Shown in pieces: positions 6,206 through 12,775 of a DNA stretch of 12,775 nucleotides. Source of the stretch: Micrococcales bacterium UBA4448. Its GTDB lineage: Bacteria > Actinomycetota > Actinomycetes > Actinomycetales > Microbacteriaceae. How positions within the stretch are numbered: the first letter of the stretch is position 1; each line of letters opens with the position of its first letter. A program made the translations under genes and the position numbers. A model generated the notes under the pieces. That model made no database searches and had not been told where the DNA came from. It saw only the letters and a program-made list of their open reading frames with translations. Location of the stretch: NCBI GenBank assembly GCA_002390305.1, contig DGPE01000003.1, positions 483 to 13,257 of the forward strand, read 5' to 3'.

Positions 6206-7723
6206 ATGAACCAGATAGAAATTTCAACCGCCGGACTGAAGCTCGAAGATGTGGTCCAGGTTGCAAGGTTTGGGGCCAAGATCACCATTTCGACCGCTGC
6301 CATAAATGCCATGGACGCTACTCGAAAGCACATTGAAGAACTGGCAAATGCCGAGGATCCGGTTTATGGCATCTCCACCGGCTTTGGCGCTTTGGCTCAG
6401 CGACACATTCCGCAGGCAGACCGGGACCAGCTGCAGAAGTCTCTAATTCGTTCCCATGCCGCAGGCATGGGAGACCCGGTTGAAAAAGAAGTGGTTCGCG
6501 CGCTGATGCTGCTTCGACTAAAAACCATGTGCTCGGGTCAAACCGGAGTCAGGTCATTGATCGCAACAACATATGCGGCAATTCTGAATGCCGGCATCAC
6601 TCCAAAAGTTTTGGAGTATGGGTCTTTGGGTTGCTCCGGAGATCTAGCACCACTTGCGCACTGTGCTTTGGTGCTGATGGGCGAGGGAACCGCTTATGGC
6701 CCCGATGGCCAAGAGCAGCCTGCCGCCACCCTCTTGGAAGCTGCCGGGATCAAGCCGGTGGAACTCAGAGAAAAAGAGGGCCTAGCTCTTATTAATGGCA
6801 CCGATGGCATGCTTGGCATGCTGATCATGGCCTGCCATGATCTGGCAGCCCTGCTTGATCAGGGTGACTTGATTGCGGCAATGAGCATTGAGGGCCAACT
6901 CGGAACCGACCAGACACTTCGGAGCCAGCTGCATCAAGACCTACGTCCGCACCCAGGCCAAGCAGTGAGCGCAAATAACATGTTCAGCGCGCTTTCGGGT
7001 AGTGAAATCATTGCTTCCCATCGCCACGGCGATGGGGTTGTGCAGGACGCCTACTCGCTGCGCTGCGCACCTCAGGTTTCCGGTGCTGTGAGAGACACCC
7101 TTTCTCACGCTCAGCTGGTTGCAGGTCGCGAACTTGCTGCGATTATCGATAACCCAGTTGTGCTATCAACCGGGGAAGTTAGCTCCAATGGCAATTTCCA
7201 CGGCGCCCCGGTCGGCTACGTACTGGACTTTTTGGCAATTGCAGTTGCAGACCTCGGCTCGATTAGTGAGCGCAGGACCGATCGGTTCTTGGATGTTTCC
7301 AGAAACCGTGGCCTGCCACACTTTTTGGCGCATGACGCCGGTGTTGATTCTGGTTTGATGATTGCTCAATACACCCAAGCTGGAATGGTGTCTGAAAACA
7401 AGCGACTGGCAGTTCCTGCCAGCGTTGATTCGATTCCTTCTTCGGCGATGCAGGAGGATCATGTTTCCATGGGCTGGCATGCCGCTAGGAAGCTGAGAAA
7501 GGCTGTCGATAATCTGCGCAGGATTATCGCCATCGAATTAGTGGCTGCTGCTCGAGCAGTGGAATTGCGTGCTCCGCTAGCACCGGCAAGTAAAACTGGA
7601 GCAGTTATCTCCTCGTTGCGCGAACAGGTTATGGGCATGGGTCCAGACCGAGAGCTGAGCGGCGAGCTAGAGGCTGCTAACCAGTTTTTGATAAACGGCT
7701 TCAGTTGGAATTCGGCTAGCTAG
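6206..7723 (+). CDS. hutH: Histidine ammonia-lyase (histidase)
   Basis: First step of histidine degradation: non-oxidative removal of ammonia from L-histidine to give trans-urocanate. The product is 505 residues, normal length. The MIO cofactor forms by cyclisation of three residues within GSLGCSGDLAPLAH (139-152). Here the triad is Cys143-Ser144-Gly145 rather than the more familiar Ala-Ser-Gly; from memory this variant is common in actinobacterial histidases. Tyr54 of the YGISTGFG loop, the active-site lid, is present, as are LINGTDGML, DAYSLRCAPQV and the long C-terminal helices (SSAMQEDHVSMG). ATG abuts the hutI stop (TAAATG) and is preceded by GAGAGG at 6194-6199 with a 6-base spacer, the clearest ribosome site in the operon. 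The stop overlaps the convergent gcvP stop. Confidence 0.98.
   Translation: MNQIEISTAGLKLEDVVQVARFGAKITISTAAINAMDATRKHIEELANAEDPVYGISTGFGALAQRHIPQADRDQLQKSLIRSHAAGMGDPVEKEVVRALMLLRLKTMCSGQTGVRSLIATTYAAILNAGITPKVLEYGSLGCSGDLAPLAHCALVLMGEGTAYGPDGQEQPAATLLEAAGIKPVELREKEGLALINGTDGMLGMLIMACHDLAALLDQGDLIAAMSIEGQLGTDQTLRSQLHQDLRPHPGQAVSANNMFSALSGSEIIASHRHGDGVVQDAYSLRCAPQVSGAVRDTLSHAQLVAGRELAAIIDNPVVLSTGEVSSNGNFHGAPVGYVLDFLAIAVADLGSISERRTDRFLDVSRNRGLPHFLAHDAGVDSGLMIAQYTQAGMVSENKRLAVPASVDSIPSSAMQEDHVSMGWHAARKLRKAVDNLRRIIAIELVAAARAVELRAPLAPASKTGAVISSLREQVMGMGPDRELSGELEAANQFLINGFSWNSAS
7716..7723. other. Convergent stop-codon overlap of hutH and gcvP
   Basis: The 8 bases CTAGCTAG are self-complementary, so each strand reads AGC TAG here: hutH and gcvP both end in Ser-stop. 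There is no spacer and no stem followed by a T run near either stop, so an intrinsic terminator is not evident. Opposing transcripts probably run into each other or end by another mechanism. Confidence 0.8.
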
Positions 7724-10544
7724 TAATAAAGCTCTCAATTGGAGGGCAGGTGCAAGTGAGGTTTCTATCACCAAACGCCCCATCAAGTCTTCTAACCGGA
7801 GGCCAGTACTTACCTTTTGACTGCCCTGCAACCGGGAACACTGCTGTGTCTCTGGAGTAGGGGTGATCCCAGTCCTCAGTGAGCTGTCTTGCGGTGTGAG
7901 GGGCATTTACCAGCGGGTTGTCATCTGTTGGCCATACGCCATCTTGAACCTTTGCAGCCTCTTGTCTAATGGCAAGCATGGCATCGATGAACCTGTCCAA
8001 CTCCTCCAATGGTTCAGACTCGGTTGGCTCGATCATTAGCGTTCCGTTGACCGGGAAGCTCATCGTTGGCGCATGGAAACCGTAGTCAACCAATCTCTTG
8101 GCAACATCGTCATTCGAGATTCCAGCTTCTGCTTGAAGCGGGCGAATGTCGATGATTGCCTCGTGGGCAACTAGGCCGTTCTTTCCGGTGTAGAGCAGCG
8201 GGAAGGCATCGGAGAGTTTCTTGGCAACGTAGTTGGCGCTCAGAACTGCAACAGCTGTTGCATCCATAAGACCTTCATTGCCCATCATCTGGACATAGGC
8301 CCAGGAGATCGGCAGGATGCTCGGCGAACCAAAAGGTGCCCCAGAAACTGGACCGTAGTTCGGTAGTTCAATCTGGGCCATGATGTGGCCGGGGAGGAAG
8401 TCTTGAAGGTGAGATCTTGCAACAACCGGGCCAACACCCGGTCCGCCACCACCGTGAGGGATGCAGAAGGTCTTGTGAAGGTTTAGGTGAGAGACATCGC
8501 CACCGAATTCACCAAACTTCGCATAGCCAACAACCGCGTTGGTGTTTGCACCATCGATGTAGACCTGGCCGCCTGCTGCATGAACCAGATCACAGATTTC
8601 AACAACAGCTTCCTCGTAGACTCCGTGGGTTGAAGGGTATGTAATCATTAGGGCCGCAAGGGTGTCACCGGTCTCAGCAATCTTTTGCTTAAGGTCAAGG
8701 ACATCGACGTTTCCATCTGAGTCGCAACCGATAACAACCACCTGGAAGCCAGCCAAAACAGCACTTGCTCCATTGGTGCCGTGAGCAGAAGATGGAATCA
8801 GGCAAATGTTTCTTTGGAAATCACCGCGAGAGCGGTGGTAACCACGAATCGCCATCATGCCAGCCAGCTCACCCTGGCTGCCAGCGTTTGGTTGAAGCGA
8901 CACTGCCTCATAGCCTGTGATATCGCTCAACCAGCTACTCAGTTCAGCTATAAGTTCGATGTAGCCCTGGGTGTCCTCGGCTGGCGCGAACGGGTGAAGG
9001 TTTGCAATTTCTGGCCACGTGACAGCTTCCATCTCAGTCACAGAGTTCAGCTTCATGGTGCAGGAGCCAAGAGGAATCATTCCTCGGTCAAGTGCGTAGT
9101 CATAGTCGGCTAGCTTCTTCAGATAGCGCATCATTGCCGTTTCGGAATGATGACTATTGAAAACCGGGTGCTCAAGATATTTAGAGGTTCTGTGGTTTTT
9201 CAGTCTGTCGGTTGCATCTTCTGGCTTTGGTGCCCTTGCTCCAAATGCCCCGGCGAGTTCGGCGAGGTGTTCCCAGGTAGTGCTCTCGTCAACCGAGATG
9301 CCAATGGTTTCATCGTCAACGATCAAGAAGGTCAGGTCTTTTGCCCTTGCCGCCTGGTAGAACTTCTCGGCATCGGTTCCAGTGATTCTGATGGTGTCAA
9401 AAAAGTGCTCATTTTGCAGCTGGAAGCCAACTTCTTCCAAAACCTTGGCTAGGGCTGAAGTCTTGTGGTGAATTTCAGTGGCAATTGCCTTTAGGTCTTT
9501 GGGACCGTGGTAGACCGCATACATGCCAGCCATCACAGCTAGCAGCACCTGTGCGGTGCAAATGTTGCTGGTCGCCTTCTCACGTCTGATGTGCTGCTCT
9601 CTGGTCTGAAGCGTGAGGCGGTATGCAGGAGCACCTTCAGCATCAACTGACACTCCAACCAATCGTCCTGGCAAGGTGCGCTCGAGTTTTTCGCGTACCG
9701 CTAGGTAGCCAGCATGTGGACCACCAAAGCCCATTGGCACGCCAAAGCGCTGGGTTGTGCCACAAACAACGTCGGCCCCGGCCTCTCCCGGCGGACGAAT
9801 AAGTGTCAAGGCCATTAGATCGGCGCTCGCAAGTGCTAAGCCTCCAAACTCGTGAACTTTGGCAAAGATGCCATCAAAGTCGATGATTCTTCCTGATGCT
9901 CCTGGGTACTGCACAACTGCACCGAAGCACTCCTGGTCCAGCTGTTCCGGCTTGGTTGGGTCAAAATATGAAACTACAACTCCGAGAGGCTCTGCTCGGT
10001 GTTCAATTAGAGACTTCGTTTGTGGGTAGAGGTCCTTGTCCACAAAAAAGACATTCGAGTCGCTGTCAGCGCTGCGCTTGGCAACAAGCATTGCTTCAAC
10101 CACTGCTGTTGACTCATCCAGCATCGAGGCGTTGGCTGTTTTCATTCCAGTGAGCTCAGTGACCATAGTCTGGAAGTTGATGATTGCTTCTAGGCGTCCC
10201 TGGCTGATCTCAGGCTGGTAGGGCGTGTAGGCGGTATACCAGCTTGGGTTTTCTAAAACGTTTCTCTTAATGACAGCAGGGGTTCTGGTTCCGTAGTAGC
10301 CAAGACCCATAAAGGTCTGAGTAATTCGGTTCTTGGAAGCAATGCCATGCAGGCGGTCAAGTGCCTCATCTTCGCTTATTGCCTCCGGGAGTGAACTGTG
10401 ACCCCGATAGTGAATCGCTTCTGGGAGGGCGCTCTCCATGAGCTCCGTTAGATCTTTAATCCCAAGGTATTCCAGCATGTGTTGCTGCTGGCTGGCATTT
10501 GGTCCGATGTGGCGGTTACGAAAGTTATGGTGATCTAGTAACAA
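7716..10544 (-). CDS. gcvP: Glycine dehydrogenase (decarboxylating), P protein
   Basis: P protein of the glycine cleavage system: PLP-dependent decarboxylation of glycine and transfer of the aminomethyl group to the lipoyl arm of GcvH. The product is 942 residues, the full single-chain bacterial form made of two homologous halves. The N-terminal half contains RHIGPNASQQ (11-20), YTPYQPEISQGRLE (106-119) and GVPMGFGGPHAGY (268-280). The C-terminal half has GMIPLGSCTMKLN (488-500), QPNAGSQGE (551-559), SSAHGTNGASA, and NLHKTFCIPHGGGGPG (688-703) with the PLP lysine K691. The start is TTG at 10544, directly after the gcvH stop and preceded by GGAG with a 5-base spacer; no other start codon lies close by in frame, and the first residues match family N-termini from about residue 8. 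Last gene of gcvTHP. It ends in an 8-base overlap with hutH on the other strand. Confidence 0.97.
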   Translation of the reverse strand: MLLDHHNFRNRHIGPNASQQQHMLEYLGIKDLTELMESALPEAIHYRGHSSLPEAISEDEALDRLHGIASKNRITQTFMGLGYYGTRTPAVIKRNVLENPSWYTAYTPYQPEISQGRLEAIINFQTMVTELTGMKTANASMLDESTAVVEAMLVAKRSADSDSNVFFVDKDLYPQTKSLIEHRAEPLGVVVSYFDPTKPEQLDQECFGAVVQYPGASGRIIDFDGIFAKVHEFGGLALASADLMALTLIRPPGEAGADVVCGTTQRFGVPMGFGGPHAGYLAVREKLERTLPGRLVGVSVDAEGAPAYRLTLQTREQHIRREKATSNICTAQVLLAVMAGMYAVYHGPKDLKAIATEIHHKTSALAKVLEEVGFQLQNEHFFDTIRITGTDAEKFYQAARAKDLTFLIVDDETIGISVDESTTWEHLAELAGAFGARAPKPEDATDRLKNHRTSKYLEHPVFNSHHSETAMMRYLKKLADYDYALDRGMIPLGSCTMKLNSVTEMEAVTWPEIANLHPFAPAEDTQGYIELIAELSSWLSDITGYEAVSLQPNAGSQGELAGMMAIRGYHRSRGDFQRNICLIPSSAHGTNGASAVLAGFQVVVIGCDSDGNVDVLDLKQKIAETGDTLAALMITYPSTHGVYEEAVVEICDLVHAAGGQVYIDGANTNAVVGYAKFGEFGGDVSHLNLHKTFCIPHGGGGPGVGPVVARSHLQDFLPGHIMAQIELPNYGPVSGAPFGSPSILPISWAYVQMMGNEGLMDATAVAVLSANYVAKKLSDAFPLLYTGKNGLVAHEAIIDIRPLQAEAGISNDDVAKRLVDYGFHAPTMSFPVNGTLMIEPTESEPLEELDRFIDAMLAIRQEAAKVQDGVWPTDDNPLVNAPHTARQLTEDWDHPYSRDTAVFPVAGQSKGKYWPPVRRLDGAFGDRNLTCTCPPIESFITS

Positions 10545-10916
10545 TTACTCTCCAACTAGTGCGTCGTATTCGGTGGATGACATAAGGTCTGGCATTGAGG
10601 TATAACGAATTTTAATCAACCATCCATCCCCAAATGGGTCTTGATTTACCGTGTCGGGTGTTTGATCGAGTGAACTGTTGACCCCGATGATTTCTCCGTC
10701 CATCGGGGCGTAGAGCTCACCGACTGATTTAGTTGATTCGATCTCACCACAAATCTTCATGTGAGCGGCATCCGAACCGACCTTTGGCAAATCAACGTAG
10801 ACAATCTCACCCAGGGCATCAGCGGCATACTTGGTGATCCCGACTGTTGCCACATCGCCTTCGATGAGGATCCACTCGTGCTCTTTGGTGTATTTAAGGT
10901 TCTCAGGATTTGCCAT
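10545..10916 (-). CDS. gcvH: Glycine cleavage system H protein
   Basis: Lipoyl carrier protein that shuttles the aminomethyl intermediate from GcvP to GcvT and the reduced lipoyl group to the L protein. The product is 123 residues, typical. It shows the N-terminal LKYTKEHEWI (7-16), VGITKYAADALGEIVYVDLP (25-44) and the lipoylation hairpin GEIESTKSVGELYAP (57-71) with the modified lysine K63. The C-terminal region has DGWLIKI and the YDALVGE end. The ATG at 10916 is chosen over an upstream in-frame extension to 10988 because the family begins here, GGAAAG lies about 10 bases upstream, and the extension would overlap gcvT. It follows the gcvT stop by 7 bases and abuts gcvP. Lipoate must come from ligases or synthases encoded elsewhere. 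Confidence 0.97.
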   Translation of the reverse strand: MANPENLKYTKEHEWILIEGDVATVGITKYAADALGEIVYVDLPKVGSDAAHMKICGEIESTKSVGELYAPMDGEIIGVNSSLDQTPDTVNQDPFGDGWLIKIRYTSMPDLMSSTEYDALVGE

Positions 10917-10923
10917 TTGATTT

Positions 10924-12003
10924 CTACTTTCCACGCTTATAAAACGGTAACTCAACAACTGTGTAAAAAATTCTCGTTCCACGAACATCTGCCTCTACGC
11001 TTGAACCAATTTCAAGACCCAGGCCTGAATCCAATAGCGCAAGCGCTATTGGCACCTGCATTGTTGGCGATAGCACCCCAGAGGTGATTGTTCCAATCGC
11101 TTCGATTTGTCCAGGTAAGAATACTTCGTAGTCGGCTCGTGCTGCTCTTCTGCCTTCGCCTCTAAGGCCAAAAAGTTTTTGCTTTGGCTGCTTGGCTGCT
11201 TCCAACGCCTCCTTGCCGACAAACTCCGGCTTGTCGAAGCGAATTACCTTGCCCAGGTTTGCACTAAATGGTGTGAGGTCCCTGGTTAGCTCGTGACCGT
11301 AGAGAGGCATGCCCGCCTCTAGTCTGAGGGTGTCGCGACAGGCAAGGCCGCATGGCGTCACGCCATCTTGCGATGTCAGCAACTGCCAGATTTCACTCGG
11401 GTCACCGCCGATGAAGATCTCAAAGCCGTCTTCACCGGTGTAGCCGGTTCTTGCAAGGAAAACATCCTGGCCCCCGAGCGTTGCTGCGGCAATTGAGTAA
11501 TACTTCAGAACAGTCAGGTCAACATTTACCAGTGGGCCCAGAATTTCCTTGGTGTTTGGGCCTTGCAGGGCTATCAGTGACCAGAGATCGGACTCATCTG
11601 CCACTGTCGTGTTTGGAAAATCTGAAAGCCTTGACTGCAGGGCCTCAACAACCTGGTGGTGGTTGCCAGCGTTGGCAACGATCATGAATTCGTCATCGTC
11701 CAACCGGTAGACAATCAAGTCGTCGATGATGCCGCCGTCTTCGGCGCAGATCATCGAGTACTTTGCTCTGCCGTTCTCTATTTCCGAGAGCTTGGAAATA
11801 AGTGCGTAGTCAAGAAAATCTTCGGCTTGGCCAGTGACTCTGATCTCTGCCATATGGCTGATATCAAACAGACCACAGCCATTTCTAACGCTGTGGTGTT
11901 CGTCTATGTCCGACCCATAGCGAACCGGCATGTTCCAGCCACCAAACTCGGTGAAACTGGCCCCCAGTTTTTCATGCTCCGCTTTGAGTTGAGTATTTAA
12001 CAC
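10924..12003 (-). CDS. gcvT: Aminomethyltransferase, glycine cleavage T protein
   Basis: Transfers the aminomethyl carbon from the GcvH lipoyl arm to tetrahydrofolate, giving 5,10-methylene-THF and ammonia. The product is 359 residues, standard. It begins LKAEHEKLGASFTEFGGWNMP (6-26), followed by LFDISHMAEI (45-54), the folate-site segment GGIIDDLIVYR (90-100) with the conserved acidic pair, LIALQGP, ARTGYTGEDGFEIF, CGLACRDTLRLEAGMPLYGHEL and the C-terminal beta-barrel domain (GTITSGVLSPTMQVPIALAL). The start is GTG at 12003; no clear Shine-Dalgarno site precedes it, but TAGTCT stands 6 bases upstream, consistent with a leaderless message. First gene of gcvTHP, 33 bases after the sulP stop on the same strand. 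That gap is too short to hold a glycine riboswitch. Confidence 0.97.
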   Translation of the reverse strand: MLNTQLKAEHEKLGASFTEFGGWNMPVRYGSDIDEHHSVRNGCGLFDISHMAEIRVTGQAEDFLDYALISKLSEIENGRAKYSMICAEDGGIIDDLIVYRLDDDEFMIVANAGNHHQVVEALQSRLSDFPNTTVADESDLWSLIALQGPNTKEILGPLVNVDLTVLKYYSIAAATLGGQDVFLARTGYTGEDGFEIFIGGDPSEIWQLLTSQDGVTPCGLACRDTLRLEAGMPLYGHELTRDLTPFSANLGKVIRFDKPEFVGKEALEAAKQPKQKLFGLRGEGRRAARADYEVFLPGQIEAIGTITSGVLSPTMQVPIALALLDSGLGLEIGSSVEADVRGTRIFYTVVELPFYKRGK

Positions 12004-12009
12004 TCAACC

Positions 12010-12015
12010 AGACTA
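12010..12015 (-). promoter_or_regulatory. Candidate -10 hexamer of the gcvTHP operon
   Basis: TAGTCT (TANNNT type) lies 6 bases before the gcvT GTG, so transcription would begin at or next to the start codon. It sits in the 33-base gap after sulP. No good -35 is visible at 17-18 bases, so read-through from sulP is an alternative. Confidence 0.3.
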
Positions 12016-12036
12016 CCTACTTTTATTGGCTAGAAA

Positions 12037-12775
12037 TCACTCTTGCCCAAGGTTGCCAGTGAGTCTGCCGTGGAGGCGTTCACTGGCCTGATTCATGCCC
12101 TTGATATAGACGTTTTTATGCATTGATTCATACTTCGTGGTGATTGAATCAAGAGCAGCAATTGTTGATGCATCCCAGATGTGAGAGTTAGTGACATCGA
12201 TCACAATTTCGTCCGGGTCATCTGAGTATTCAAACAGGGTAGTCAGGTCATTGCTCGATGCAAAAAAGAGCTCACCTTCAACTGTGTAGTAGGCAACTGA
12301 AACTTCGTCATCGCCACCAACTGTTCTGGTCACCGAGGCAAAGTGAGCAACTCTCCTTGCAAAGGCGATCATGGCAACAATCACACCAACAATCACACCG
12401 ATTGCGAGGTTGTGAGTCCAGACCACAACGGCAACGGTTGCAACCATTACCGTGGTTTCGCTCTTAGGCATCCGTTTTAGCGTGCTGAGCTGAATGCTGT
12501 GCCAATCAAAGGTTCCAAAAGAGACCATAAGCATCACTGCCACCAGCGCAGCCATCGGAATCTGGGCGACAATGTCGCCCAAGCTGACAACAAGAATTAG
12601 CAAAAAGACTCCGGCCAGGAAGGTGGAGATTCTGGTTCTTGCACCCGATGCCTTCACGTTGATCATGGTCTGACCGATCATTGCGCAACCACCCATACCG
12701 CCTAAGAAGCCAGAAAGGATGTTTCCAACGCCCTGAGCCAAAGACTCACGCGTCTTTTGGCTGTGGGTGTCTGTT
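12037..12775 (-). CDS. SulP-family anion transporter with STAS domain (partial, C-terminal part)
   Basis: The reading frame is open to the right edge; about 246 C-terminal residues are visible, beginning around TDTHSQKTRESLAQG. SulP proteins are inner-membrane carriers of sulfate, bicarbonate or other anions, with 14 membrane spans and a cytosolic STAS domain. Visible here are the conserved GVGNILSGFLGGMGGCAMIG region, two long hydrophobic stretches (RISTFLAG to MLMVSFG, and ETTVMVATVAVVVW to MIAFARR), and then the STAS domain (VEGELFFASSNDLTTLFE, then DEIVIDVTNSHIWDASTIA with the D-x-S motif). The substrate cannot be read from this part; sulfate and bicarbonate are both plausible. A TTG at 12741 is not the start, since family-conserved sequence continues upstream of it. 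It is 33 bases upstream of gcvT in the same direction, with no terminator visible between them. Confidence 0.92.
   Translation of the reverse strand, partial: TDTHSQKTRESLAQGVGNILSGFLGGMGGCAMIGQTMINVKASGARTRISTFLAGVFLLILVVSLGDIVAQIPMAALVAVMLMVSFGTFDWHSIQLSTLKRMPKSETTVMVATVAVVVWTHNLAIGVIVGVIVAMIAFARRVAHFASVTRTVGGDDEVSVAYYTVEGELFFASSNDLTTLFEYSDDPDEIVIDVTNSHIWDASTIAALDSITTKYESMHKNVYIKGMNQASERLHGRLTGNLGQE

Noticed and set aside
10917..10988. N-terminal extension of GcvH by 24 residues
   Set aside because: It would overlap the gcvT end, and the extension does not match H-protein N-termini; the ATG at 10916 has a suitable upstream purine run and the family start.
12739..12741. TTG as the start of the SulP protein
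   Set aside because: In-frame sequence upstream to the window edge (TDTHSQKTRES) is typical SulP and has no stop, so the gene is truncated by the edge, not started here.
1..12775. Mobile elements, CRISPR arrays, tRNA or rRNA genes, toxin-antitoxin or defence systems
   Set aside because: Nothing of the kind was seen: no transposase-like products, no regularly spaced repeats, no RNA-gene signatures, and coding genes fill nearly all of the window.

Overview
The window reads as a compact actinobacterial chromosome segment with almost no free space between genes. Roughly half G+C by eye, GTG and TTG starts, TAA-ATG junctions and the protein sequences themselves (actinobacterial-style PurS/PurQ, a Cys-Ser-Gly HutH, an ESTKS-type GcvH) suggest a streamlined member of the Microbacteriaceae, for example a freshwater or marine Luna-type lineage such as Rhodoluna or Aquiluna. 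This placement is inference from memory of the families, not from a search.

Layout. The left end (1-463, minus strand) holds the 5' part of purQ and all of purS, two subunits of the FGAM synthase of purine synthesis; purQ leaves the window. A roughly 170-base leader upstream of purS carries an inverted repeat and a possible promoter. Next, still on the minus strand, is a polytopic membrane protein of unknown function (635-1579).

The middle (1675-7723) is a complete histidine-utilisation locus of the four-enzyme, formamide-releasing type, arranged divergently. On the minus strand an IclR-type regulator is followed by hutG (formimidoylglutamase), with the two genes overlapping. On the plus strand are hutU, hutI and hutH, butted stop-to-start. 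The 81-base divergent spacer contains a perfect 7+7 dyad that is a good candidate for the regulator's operator. Together the enzymes would take L-histidine through urocanate, imidazolone propionate and N-formimidoyl-glutamate to glutamate, releasing ammonia and formamide. No histidine permease is visible.

The right part (7716-12003, minus strand) is a glycine-cleavage operon, gcvT-gcvH-gcvP, convergent with hutUIH and overlapping hutH by 8 bases. No dihydrolipoamide dehydrogenase (L protein) gene is present here. Upstream of gcvT, in the same direction, is the C-terminal half of a SulP-family anion transporter with its STAS domain (12037 to the right edge).

I see no mobile element, CRISPR array, RNA gene, prophage remnant, toxin-antitoxin pair or defence gene. 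This is mostly ordinary core metabolism. The points deserving a second look are the operator dyad, the Asn in place of a metal-binding His in HutG, the uncharacterised membrane protein, the purS leader hairpin, and recurring -10-like hexamers 6-7 bases before start codons that suggest leaderless transcripts.
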